This document shows, piece after piece, positions 34,449 through 45,553 of a stretch of DNA of 64,000 nt. Positions within the stretch are counted from its first letter, which is position 1. The number at the start of each line of letters is the position of its first letter. The DNA comes from Drechmeria coniospora. Taxonomy: Eukaryota > Ascomycota > Sordariomycetes > Hypocreales > Ophiocordycipitaceae. The position numbers were made by a program, and so were the translations under genes. The stretch is from contig NC_054389.1 of NCBI RefSeq assembly GCF_001625195.1, positions 10,784,520 to 10,848,519 of the forward strand, written 5' to 3'. A model generated the notes under the pieces. The model was not told where the DNA came from. It did not search any database and saw only the letters and a list, made by a program, of their open reading frames with translations.

Positions 34449-37400
34449 ATGTAAGTCGCTTTCCCTCTCGTTCCGCCGAGCCTCCGGCTTCGTGTCGACC
34501 TTGGGGCTTACGACTTTCCCCTCTCCCTCTACCCCGTCGCAGGAAATTCGGCAAACAAATTCAGAAGCGTCAGCTCGAGGTTCCTGAATATGCAGCCAGT
34601 TTTGTCAACTACAAGGCGCTGAAAAAGGTCCGTTGCCACCCCGTCTCGCGTCGAATGGGGCATCTGTCCGCCAGCGCACGCCATCATGGCTCCCTCTCGG
34701 GCGACGGTCGGTTGTGCCACCGATGCCGAGCCCAACCTTGCTTGTACCACTAACACGCTCTTCTCCTGCAGCTCATCAAGAGACTCTCGGCGACGCCGAC
34801 CCTGGCTGCCCAAAATGATGTCCAGCAACGTTCCATCACCCCTGCAGACTCCCAAGCGGCACTGCAGGCGAGCAAGGCCACCTTCTTCTTCCAACTCGTA
34901 CGTCCGCCCTCCTCGCCCCTCACGTCGTTCATGCCCTTCATCCGACGAGTCGACAAAGCTGAGGCCATGCGCAGGAACGTGAACTCGACAAAGTGAATGC
35001 CTTTTATCTTCAAAAGGAAGCCGAGGTCTGATGGCCCCTCGCCCGGAAGATTCTCCCGCGTTCTCGCCCAGCTCACGCCCATCTAGCTCAAAATTCGCCT
35101 AAAGACTCTTCTCGACAAGAAAAAGGTGCTGCAGACGCGCCAGGACATCTCGAGGCGCTCCTCCAAGTTCACCACGCTGGAGGAAGGCTTCCAGCAGTTC
35201 GCCACCGATCTCTGCAAGCTCCAGCAGTTTGTCGAGATCAACGGCACCGCCTTCTCCAAAATCTTGAAAAAGTGGGATAAAACGTCAAAGTCCAAGACCA
35301 AGGAGCTCTACCTCTCGAGGGCCGTCGAGGTCCAGCCGTTCTTCAACGCCACCGTCATTAGCGAGCTCTCGGATCAGGCCACCACGAGCTTGCAGGAACT
35401 CGGCGCCTGGTCGGATGGAATCCAGGTCAACTTCCAGTCGGGTCACGTCGTGACGAGCCAACATTTCATGGGAACCGACGAGGGCGATGCGGATACCCTG
35501 CTGCTCGACACCGTCATTGCCGGAAACGCCGAGTCTCTGCGGGACCTGCTCGCCAAGATGCAGTCGGCGAGCGACCTGAGCGATGGCGACAATTCTCTCA
35601 CGGACCGCATCACCCGAACCTTTCTGACCGCCATTCACGATGCTCCTCAGGCGTCGTTGCAAGTCCTTCTCGACACGGGCCTCGTCGATCTTCATTCCTA
35701 CGACGACATCAACGAGCGCAACTGCTTGCACCAGGCGACCATATACGGCAAGCACTACGTCTTGGATTGGGCGCTCGGCGCCGGTGTCGCCGTCGACCGC
35801 ACCGACGTCTACGGAAGAGTTCCCCTGCACTATGCCAGCTTGCATGGCCGGCTGAGGATGCTCGAGGTGCTGCTGGATGGTATGTAGCCGAGAGGCTTGC
35901 CGTCGCGCCCCCGTGTGTGTTCCGTTGGTGGCTGACCCTGGCAGCATGTCCCGACACCATCAACCTCATCGACCACGACAACTTCACTCCTCTCATACAC
36001 TCCATCATTCATGGCCACCTCGACTGCATAGAGCATCTTCTCGCCAGGTCGGCACGCATCGACCCGGCCTCGGATTCGGATCATGTCCCGCTCAATCTTG
36101 CCTGCGAACACGGCTCCGAGCCCGTCGTCGAGCTTCTGCTGAGGCACGGTGCCAAGATCGTGGCGGATGCCGAAGGCCTCTACCCGCAGCACTTGGTGGC
36201 CCGATCCGGGAAGACGTCGCAGCTGCTGCTGCTGCTGAAGCAGTACGGGGCCGATCTCGATCAGATCGACAAGCTCTACGGCTGGACTCCTCTCGTCCAC
36301 GCCGCCAGCGAAGGCAATGTCGACTGTCTTCAGGCCTTGCTCAAGGTCGGCGTCGATGCCAACATTGTGGACGAGAAAAATCTGCCGGCCATGTACTACG
36401 CCGCATGGGAAGGCCATCTCGAATGCATGAAGCTCCTCACGCCCTTCAACCCGAAGAGCAGGATGAGCCCGCTCGTGGCACAGACGCTTGCGCCCTTGGA
36501 CGCCAGCACGGCCCCGGGCCCCATGTCCCTTGACGCCGATGCCATCCCCATTCTCGAGCTACCACCTCCCATCATCCCCCTTCGCCGATATGGTCACAAC
36601 TTCCTTGATACCAAGACTGTGGTGCAAATCAACTTTGAGGACACCAAGGAGCAGCCGCTGATATTCTTTCAAGATGGAAAGTATCCCGCCGCTCGCCTCA
36701 CCATTTCCTCCAAGGTCTCTGATCTCATCCCCAAAAATATCATCCTACCCTTCCAGGAGGACACGCGCATCGTTTCCTTCCAAGTCGACAACCTCGACAC
36801 CTTCTCCCTCGATCTAGACGTCTTTCCCACCTATGGCGCCAAGGTCATCGCGAAGACGGTCGTGCTGCCCAGCGTCTTCAAGGCGCAAGAGGGCAGCTCC
36901 AGCTGCAGCCTCCCCCTGTTCGACCCCCGGCTGCGCGCCATTGGTCAGATCAGCTTCCGCACGCAGGTCATCAAACCTTTCAAGGGTCAACCGCTGGAGA
37001 TTACCGACTTTGAAACGTACTGGAAAGCGACGAGCCAGTTCAATCAGCCCACAAGCGCCGTCGTCACAGGGTCGAGTCTCTCCGGCGACTACGTGAGGCT
37101 TTCTGTCCAAAATACGAGCGACGGCGTTCCCATCGTGTGGCCCCAGTGGACGATAGGCTGTTGTGGGCTCGAGGTTCCCGTTTGCCGGATGTCGCTCGAG
37201 CAGTTTTCGGCCGTCACGGCCCGAAGCACGAGCCGCGCCCAGCTGTCGTCTCTGTCGTCGAAGACGGCCGAGAACATTGCCGAAGTCTACCACGTGCTGG
37301 GAACGGCCGGCGTCACGCTCAGGGAAGCCCTCTCTGTCCTCCCGCCCGGCGTGAATGTTAACCTTCAGGTCATGTACCCGTCGCCGGAGGAGGAGGCCGC

Positions 37401-37977
37401 TTTGGCGCTCGGCCCGACACCCGACGTCAACGTCTTCGCCGACGCCATTCTGTCGGTCGCCTTTGACCATGCACGTGCCCAGAGGACTCAATTCCAGTCT
37501 CCTGAAGTTGCCCGCTCCATGGTCTTCAGCAGCTACAATCCTCAGCTGTGCACCGCCCTGAACTGGAAGCAGCCCAATTTCCCCGTCTTCCTCTGCAACG
37601 AGCTAGGCAGAGAAGAGGGGCTCTCCGGTGCCGGTAAGCTGCAAACCGGCGGAAGGAAGGGCACGTCGATCAAGGAGGTGGTGCGAATCGCGCAGAGCAA
37701 CAATTTCATGGGGCTGATATGTTATTCTCGCCTATTGGTAAGAGTTCGCTCTGCGAAGACGTATCAACCTGGACACGATGCTGACGGCTCGCAGGAGATG
37801 GTGCCCGCGCTGGTAGACGCGATCAAGTCGCACGGGCTGGCGCTCGTCATGGACAAGTCGACGGATTCTCCCGACTCCAACCCCTTGTCAAACCCATTCC
37901 CGCGACCACCAAAGGGCGTGGATGGCGTCTTGAAGAAGCACGGCATACTTCGCTTTAACGACTCGATAGACATGTAG
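34449..37977 (+). CDS. PHO81: SPX-ankyrin phosphate regulator PHO81 / NUC-2
   Basis: Seven coding exons: 34449-34450, 34543-34627, 34772-34897, 34975-35025, 35087-35879, 35945-37737 and 37795-37977, 1010 residues. PHO81 (nuc-2 in Neurospora) inhibits the Pho80-Pho85/PREG-PGOV kinase when phosphate is scarce. The SPX domain starts KFGKQIQKRQLEVPEYAASF and includes ERELDKVNAFYLQKEAE and FVEINGTAFSKILKKWDK. Ankyrin repeats span about 223-521 (GWTPLVHAASEGNVDCLQAL is clearest). The C-terminal half resembles a glycerophosphodiesterase-like domain, with NFLDTKTVVQINFEDTKEQP and a terminal HGILRFNDS. The start codon is split: AT at 34449-34450, then GTAAGT, then G at 34543, since an unspliced ATG would be followed by TAA. 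The last intron is 57 nt and frame-neutral. Confidence 0.93.
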
Positions 37978-38654
37978 ACTACGGGAACAGCGCCGCTGGT
38001 GAAATTATTTTTGGCTTTGAGGGTTTGTGATGGCTCCCGGCAAAGCTGCTGTCAGTTTCGGTTACTCAACTCAATAGCGGCTGCTTACCGTCTCCTGCAT
38101 CACGAACTGCCACCCAAATCTGTGCAGGAAGGCAGCTGATGATGACCACCTGGATCGGGGTGCGGGGTTTTGTTATCAGTCTTTTTCACATGTTTGTAGG
38201 AGAAAAAGTCCTTGATTGAGTTTGACGAATACGCAATGATCTACTAAAAGGCGCACCGCTGTTGGGCATATATATTCATCGACATGTTGCAACAGGGAGG
38301 GAGCACGATGACAACCCAGTACTCCAAGATGATACCGTTGACTTGTCAAAAGAACTTGTCGACGCCACTCGTGGCTACCGGGCCCACGTTCGTCTGCTAG
38401 AGATGACGGGCGTCTCGCGATATTGGACAGGTATAACTTGGCAGCGTGCCCGCGGGGATGGTGTACAAGACGCCCGCACTGGAGGCAGAGAGGTAGTTCG
38501 AACGTGTCATCGTTACCAGTCAACTCTTGGTCCCGGCTTCTGCAGTGGTCGGATACGGGCATGTACTTTCAAGCAGCACTCGAACGCTACCACGGAGCAA
38601 ACATTTGAAATCCCATCCCTCCGCCAACTCCATCCATGGTCTTACCTAGCCAGC
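37978..38654. other. Convergent 3' region, PHO81 to CUE gene
   Basis: About 680 bp between convergent genes. I see no gene or repeat in it. Confidence 0.5.
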
Positions 38655-40252
38655 TCAGCTCTTGGCTGCGGACGAGGACTCGCCCTTTGCCGGCGATACG
38701 ATTGTGTCGGACATGGCCTCCGCCGCCGCCTTCTTCAGCTTGTCTTCGTCGACATCTGGCTTGGAATCTTTGGCCTTTTCCGTTTCCTTTTCCTTTTCCT
38801 TGGAGTCTTTCGTCTCCTTCTCATCGTCGCTGTCGCCGAGACTGAACGGATCGTGATCGATGATGGGGGTGGGCGGCACCGCCGACAGAGGCTGCCATTT
38901 GCTGGGCTTAACGGAGGGCGGCGGGCTCTTCGGTGCCATCTTGGGAGATGTTTCGTACATGTTGATCTCCTCGGTCTCCTCCTTGAAGCCCACGCGGCGT
39001 CCATCGGCGGGTCTGGGAGACGAAGATGGCGGTGGGGGTCGGTGCAGGCTAGGGTTTACCGGGCGCTTGACGGGGGCTGTGGGTTCTGTGTCAGCGAATG
39101 TTTCGAGGGCTCGTTGTCGCGCCGGACTCACTCCCGTCGGCCGAGAATTTCATTCCGGCAAAATCGTCGGTCAGGACCTGCGGGTCAGCGTCATATCTTT
39201 CGTAGTCACCGCTCCTGCGACTCGGTTCTGGCTGTCTACGGAACGGCTGACCCTGTCCCTGCACGGGCTCCTCGCTCTCGTCAAAGTTCTCCTCGAACTT
39301 CTTTCTCAGGTTGGTTATCCACCCGTTGACCTTTGACTGGGTTTCTACGAAGCCTTTGCGCAGGTTCTCGCGGATGACGGGGAGGTCGTCGTCGAGGAAG
39401 CTGTGCTCGCGTTCGTCGTCATCCGACCGTCTTCGGGGCTGGCTGGCATAGCGGGACCGGCTTGATGTTCGAGCCTCGTACGCTCCGACGTTGTCGTAGT
39501 GCTCGGCGAGCTGCCGGGCATATAGCTCATCCGCCTCGACTTGCGTCATGGGCGTGTGTCCCTGTGGTCTCCGCGGTTGTGGAGGGGGGGTGTCCTCTGG
39601 TTCGTCCTTGGCCGCGTCGGGATCCGTCATCTCTGCAAGGAGTCAGTCTAGTTCGGCCGAGTTCCGTCGCCTTCGTTTCATACCTAGCAGTGCATTGAAA
39701 GCGGGCTCTACTTTTCCGCCGCTAGCTCTGATAACGGCCTTGATGATGGCAACATCCACGGTGGGGAAGGCTTCTTTCAGCATCATCGAACTCTTTTCCG
39801 TCTCTGATGATCGTCGAGGAGGATTGGGCAAGGCACTCTCGGTCGATGTCGTTGGCAGATTCGATGTCATTGGCTGAGTCGATGTCGTTGGTTGATTCGA
39901 TGTCGTGGACTGAGTCGTTGTCGTGGGCTGAGTCGATGTCGTGGGCTGAGTCGATGTCGTTGGCTGAGTTGACGTCGCTGGCTGAATCGACGCCGACGCC
40001 GCGGCAGCAACGGTCCCTTGGGCCGCCCCGGCCGCAGCCGTGCCATCGGCGCCGATCACGCCGGTCTCTTGAACGTCATCATCATCCAGCTCGAGGGGCC
40101 TGGCAGTGGTTGGAGACTCGGCACCCAGCTCGGTCGAGAGCTTGTTCTATGCAGCGTTGGCCAAGGTCAAGTGGGTGACGTCGGAGCAGCCAGGGCATCT
40201 CGCGTCAAGGAAGATGGGAAAGCAAACATACCGTTTCCGTTGCAGTTGACAT
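38655..40252 (-). CDS. CUE-domain protein (Cue5-like)
   Basis: Four exons on the minus strand: 40252-40232, 40146-39684, 39632-39132 and 39076-38655, 468 residues. The start MSTATET joins NKLSTELGAESPTTARPL, then an acidic stretch (LELDDDDVQE). A Thr/Ser/Gln/Pro linker of repeated TSTQPT units precedes a CUE domain (about 122-162: MLKEAFPTVDVAIIKAVIRA, VEPAFNALLEM). After it come DELYARQLAEHYDN and a coiled, charged region with RENLRKGFVETQSKVNGWI. The C-terminal tail is Lys/Glu-rich (EKETKDSKEKEKETEKAK). CUE domains bind ubiquitin, and yeast Cue5 is an autophagy receptor for ubiquitinated cargo. An Atg8-interacting motif was not pinned down, so the receptor role is inference. Confidence 0.87.
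39841..39992. repeat. 18-bp coding minisatellite in the CUE gene
   Basis: About eight copies of an 18-bp unit (GTCGATGTCGTTGGCTGA-like on the plus strand). On the coding strand they encode repeated six-residue TSTQPT-type units. The array keeps the frame and lies upstream of the CUE domain. Confidence 0.85.
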
Positions 40253-40791
40253 TTTTTTCAAAGAGCTGCTGGGATTTAATAAGGGTATGCTGTGTTCATC
40301 GAAGCTCATAGGAAATGGAGAGGAAGTGGGAGGGTTGAATGAAGCAGATGGTGACGATGTACGATTACGTATACGTAGCGCTGGTTTCCTCGACGGACAG
40401 GCCATGACTGTCAATCGATACTAGGGAGGGGTTAGTCCTCGAACGCGCCAATGACGACGAACGCTGCTGCCCAGGGATGGCATGAAGTGCTGGCGAAGCC
40501 ACAGCAGTATGACGTTCGCCACATCCCCAGCCACGGAGCCGTGACCCCACAGGAGTGGTGGATGCGTGGGGTCTAGGGTAGCTCACTTTCACTGGATTTT
40601 GTCGTTCACATTCATGTGATGATCTGCTGTTCAGACTTGACAAGTCATGACCGAGTCTTGACCGGACGCAAGGTGATGCGACAGAACGGGACGTAGCATT
40701 TTCGAAATATCTTCCAGGTGAATGGTTGAATGGTGTCCGCCTACTGGCGTGTCCCTGCGGCCGCGGAGCAGACTCCAGCTCGTTTGTCAAC
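40253..40791. promoter_or_regulatory. Divergent promoter, CUE and helicase genes
   Basis: A 539-bp bidirectional promoter with no recognised repeat. A/T-richer stretches flank both start codons. Confidence 0.5.
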
Positions 40792-42895
40792 ATGGCTGAT
40801 TTCAACATCGACTCAGCTTTCATCCCAGCTCTGCACAAACCTGCAGCGCTGCTGCCGATAGCGAAGCACCGCGAAAGCCTGCTGTATGTCGTCGAGACAT
40901 ACCCCGTCACCATAGTCATCGGCCAGACGGGCTCGGGCAAAACAACACAGATACCCCAGTTTCTCGAACGCGCTGGCTGGTGCTCGGATGGCAAGATCAT
41001 CGGCGTCACGCAGGTATCTCGCCCCCGATCGTGCCCCGTTGCGGGAGCAGCACGGACTAACCACCATGGCCGAACAGCCTAGACGCGTCGCGGCAACGAC
41101 GGTGGCGTTGCGCGTTGCCGAGGAGGTTGGATGCGAAGTCGGCAAAGAGGTCGGCTATTCGATCCGGTTCGAAGATGTCACCTCGGCGGCGACGCGTGTC
41201 AAGTTCATGACGGACGGCCTACTCATCAGGGAAGCTCTCGTCGACCCCCTGCTGAGTCGGTACTCGGTCATCATGGTCGACGAAGCGCACGAGCGGTCCA
41301 CCAGCACGGACATCCTGCTCGGCCTCCTCAAGAAGATCCGCAGAAAGCGTCCCGATCTGCGGCTCATCATCAGCAGCGCCACGCTGCAGGCGGAGGAGTT
41401 TCTCTCCTTCTTCACGCAGCCGACGGAAGAGACGGCCCCCCCGGGGGCGGGTGGAGAGGAGAAGCACGAGACGGCGAAGATTGTCAGCCTCGAGGGCAGG
41501 ACGTACCCCATCGACATCCTGCACCTCGAGTCGCCGGCAGAGCACTACGTCGAGAAGGCGGTGGAGACGGTGTTTGACATCCACAGCCAGGAGGGGGACG
41601 GGGACATTCTCGTCTTCTTGACCGGCAGGGAAGAGATCGACCATGCCGTGCAGGAGATTGCCGAGAGGGCGGCGCAGGCCGGCAGCAGGTACGGTGCCAT
41701 ACAACCGCTGCCGCTGTACGCCGGGCTGTCGACGGAGCAGCAAATGTACGTCTTCGACAAGGCGCCCAAGGGAACACGGAAAGTGATATGCTCGACGAAC
41801 ATCGCCGAGGCATCCGTCACCATCGACGGCATCGTCTACGTCGTCGACTGCGGCTTCGTCAAGCTACGCGCGTACAACCCGACGACGGGGATAGAGACGC
41901 TCACGGCCGCACCGGTTTCCAAGGCGTCGGCGTCGCAGCGGGCAGGCCGAGCGGGACGAACGAGGCCCGGAAAGTGCTTCCGGCTCTACACGCAGCAAGC
42001 GTTCGAGGCGCTGCCCGAAGCCAACCCGCCCGAGCTTCAGAGGAGCAACCTGGGGCCGGTGGTGCTGCAGCTCAAGGCGCTGGGGATCGACAACGTCGTC
42101 CGGTTTGACTTCCTATCCCCGCCGCCGGCCGAGCTCATGTCGAAGGCGCTCGAGCTTCTCTACTCGCTCGGCGCCCTCGACGACTATGCCAAGCTCACGC
42201 GCCCGTTGGGGTTTCGCATGGCGGAGCTGGCGGTCGAGCCGATGATGGCCAAGACGCTGCTGTCGGCGCCATCGTTTGACTGCCTCGGCGAGATGCTCAC
42301 CATCGCAGCCATGACGAGCCTCGGCGGCAGCGTCTGGTTCCACCACGACGGCGAGCAGAAGCAGATGGAGAGCTCGCGCCGCAAGTTCGCGGCCGAGGAG
42401 GGAGATCACCTGACGCTGCTCAACGCGTACACGGCCTTTGTCACGACGGGCAGGAAAGAGGCTCGCTTCTGCCGGGAGAACAACCTCAACTTCAAGTCGA
42501 TGACGCGCGCCGTCAGCATCCGCTCGCAGCTCAAGCGCTACCTCGAGCGGTTCAACATATTCGTCGACGAGTCGCCCGCGTCACGGCAGCCGGCGGCTGA
42601 GGCAGACCAGGGTCGGAAGGCGGAGCGGATCCGGCGGTGCCTCACGTCGGGATACTTTGCGCACGCGGCGAGGATGCAGGCGGACGGGACGTACCGGAAC
42701 GTCGAGGGCGGGACGGTGCTGCAGGCGCACCCGAGCTCGTTGATGTTCAACCGCAAGGCGGACTGGGTGATTTTTCACGAGGTCATGGAGACGGGAGAGA
42801 AGACGTTTATCAGGGACGTGACCAAGATCGAGAAAGGGTGGCTGCTGGAGCTCGCGCCGGGGTTTTACAAGGTGACAGACTCGAGAACGAGCTAG
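40792..42895 (+). CDS. DEAH-box RNA helicase, DHX35-like
   Basis: Two exons, 40792-41013 and 41078-42895, 679 residues. All DEAH helicase motifs are intact: I GQTGSGKTTQ (from residue 44), Ia TQPRRVAATT rebuilt across the intron, II DEAH (about 142), III SAT, IV LVFLTGREEI, V STNIAEASVTIDGI, and VI QRAGRAGRTRPGKC. A winged-helix/HA2 region and an OB-fold C terminus follow, with FNRKADWVIFHEVMETGEKTFIRDVT. The short N terminus before motif I and the total length point to DHX35, a factor of spliceosomal C complexes, rather than the longer Prp22, Prp16 or Prp2. The intron branch site CTAAC lies 19 bp before the acceptor. Confidence 0.9.
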
Positions 42896-43610
42896 GAGGA
42901 CATGCATGTCCAAGCGAGCACAGCCGCCGCATGCGGATTCGAGCAGAGGGGGAGGCGATGTGATGGATTGAGCGACGATGAGGTCATGGCAGGCGACGCG
43001 AAGGATCTGGGGTGGTGCATTTCGAAGCATCTAGAGACGAATGGAGCATGGGCAATGAAGCCGTGTGAATGATTGCATTGCTCCGTACATGTAGTCTGTA
43101 CTTATATACAGTACGGCCCTTTGCTGAGGAGGAGCATTATTGTTAATACATGTACTTGCACAGTGAGTACGGGCAATTATTATTACTTGCACAGGTATAA
43201 CAAGTACTGCACAGACGCAATGACAGACGCAATGGCAGCAGAGCATCACTGCCTGAATCTAGGACTTACTTGCAAGTACGGTCATACTAATCAACTAGTA
43301 CTCAGCGCTTGGGACGAAGAGTACGGAGTATTCGTACTTGTAAGTAAGTATTGCTAACAGGCAACTGCAGGGTGGGAGACGGCTACGCCTCTCCACTTCT
43401 CAAGCCATGGTTGCGGCTCCTCGCACCAATGGTACTTGCACTTACAGTAAAGAGTACTTGCTTGCATGTAAGCACAGTACCTGCATTACCTGTGCCTATA
43501 CCTTTAGTATCAAGTAGCGCGAGTGCCTGTGGCTCGTGTGCGGTAGGCTCAGTGCCTTGGTGCACCCCTGTTACTTGCAGGTAGGTAAGTACTGTACCCT
43601 GTAGGTACAT

Positions 43611-43628
43611 GTACGGAGTACTCCGTAC
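43611..43628. repeat. Perfect 18-bp palindrome with CGG-N6-CCG core
   Basis: GTACGGAGTACTCCGTAC. The inner ACGGAGTACTCCGT recurs elsewhere in the islands, for example at 46638-46651, 53301-53314 and 55777-55790. The CGG and CCG half-sites are separated by AGTACT. Confidence 0.9.
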
Positions 43629-44746
43629 AGCAGGCGCTGGTTCATGCATTGATTGTGCAGTGGCATTACCATGGTACGGCCATAGCGGCGAAGGAGTAAG
43701 AAACTAAAAACAACCCTGACAAAGTGTACCAGTGTATGTTACAAAGTTGACGTCTAGCGACTTGAGCAATTTCACCATGTGCAGATGAAACACAGAGCCA
43801 AAGGGGCAACGAGGGTTATAATTAAGTATAGTGGGCATGAAACTGGACAGGATACCTTGAGTACGGACGGACTTGACATGAACATCATGTACAAATACTC
43901 CGTGCAGTACAGTACAGTACACTATATTTACAGTATTACTCCGTACTCCGTACATGCGCGAAATTTACCAGAGTGGGTTCGTGTGGGAAGTGTACTCCGT
44001 ACAGTAAGTACAGTACCTGAGCGGGTTCCTGTGGGAAGTGCAGCACGAATGGGTGAAAAATGGCGCACCTTGCCTTCATCTGGCCGCGGTCAAAATAGCA
44101 ACATTCTTGATTCAATATACTTAATGGACTCCGTACTTTGTCACATTCGTTGTAATTACTCCGTACTGTACCTCTAAGTAAGTACTTACAATACTTGTGT
44201 TTAGGTGAACAATTACTTACGTTTAATTCAACTAGAATTACTCCATATTTACATATAATTAATTACTCCAGATTGCACGTACAAGTACTTCATTGCGTTC
44301 TCCGTACACATACAAGTACTTAATTACTCCGTTCACTACGGAGTAGCTGTACGTACAACTACGGATAAGTACATGTAATTGAGTAATTAACAGATTAAGC
44401 ACTATACTGTACTTGTGCGGAGTAATAGAGCATGTAATTTTCGGAATCTGTTGGTGCGAGTACTTTGTTGCACAGTCCATGATTTCTGCTGCAAGCAGCT
44501 GTAATTTCTGCAAGTACATGCAGGTACATGTATTGGTGCACCAACTTGTACACCAACTTGCAACTAAGTACGGAGTACGGAGTACAGTACTACATGTTGT
44601 GCTTGAGTACTTACTTGAACTGTAGGGTAGGTGAAGGCATGTACGTGGACGGAGCAATACTGCAAGGCAAGTGTACTTACTGTGCATGTCCTAGTACTTG
44701 CGAGTACTGTATTCCGTGCTCGTACAGGGGGCAAGTACAGTATATT

Positions 44747-44868
44747 CACTCGTATACATAAGTACTTACAAGCAATGCTACCACAGCATTTGTTGTACGG
44801 AGCACTCGTATACATAAGTACTTACAAGCAATGCTACCACAGCATTTGTTGTACGGAGCACTCGTATA
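44747..44868. repeat. 56-bp tandem repeat, 2.2 copies
   Basis: An identical 56-bp unit beginning CACTCGTATACATAAGTAC starts at 44747 and 44803, and a third start at 44859 is truncated. The copies are perfect, which implies a recent duplication or an assembly artefact. Confidence 0.9.
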
Positions 44869-45505
44869 ATACAAGTACTATATGGTAAGTATTGATTAAA
44901 GGTTCACCTATAGTGCCACAATCCGTAGGTACACCTACTTGTACATGTACAATGCATGCAAAGGAACGTTCCTGCAGATGCGTGCCGTGTATGCATGGCA
45001 GGTGCATGTTGACGATTGCTGACTACTTACTGCAATGCACATACTACTGTAAATACATGCACAATACTCCGGACGTGCGGATGTACTTCAAGCGCAGTAC
45101 TTGCCTGTGCATCTATAGCTCCCGCCATGCAAGCATGTGCCAACTTTCATGTAATCAGTACTTGCCTGTGCTGTCCTCAAGAAGTACTTCGTACATGCAA
45201 GAACTCTGCATTCATATCATACCGCGCAGCTCGTTCGCAAGCTGCTCGCATCATCTCCATGGGATGTTGCCGTCTGGATGGACCTATTTTTGCATTCGTT
45301 ATTCTCGCGTCGGAGAACCAAGTCGATGGTGTAATTTTTCACTTTCCGCCGCCGCCGCATCAACTTACACGTAGGTGCAATGTACAGTACAACAACTACT
45401 TATAATTACAGTACGGAGTAGCTCTCCACCAATACCTGCCGGCTACATACTTGCACTATTACCTGTCGCAATCTGCCCGCAGGAATACGATGGATAGTAG
45501 GTGTA

Positions 45506-45553
45506 GTAGGTACCTAGTAGGTACTGTAGGTACCTAGTAGGTACTGTAGGTAC
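45506..45553. repeat. 20-bp tandem repeat
   Basis: GTAGGTACCTAGTAGGTACT occurs at 45506-45525 and 45526-45545, followed by a partial copy that runs into CTCCGTAC. Confidence 0.85.

Noticed and set aside
44747..44868. CRISPR-like array
   Set aside because: The direct repeats are contiguous with no unique spacers, the genome is eukaryotic, and no cas genes are present.
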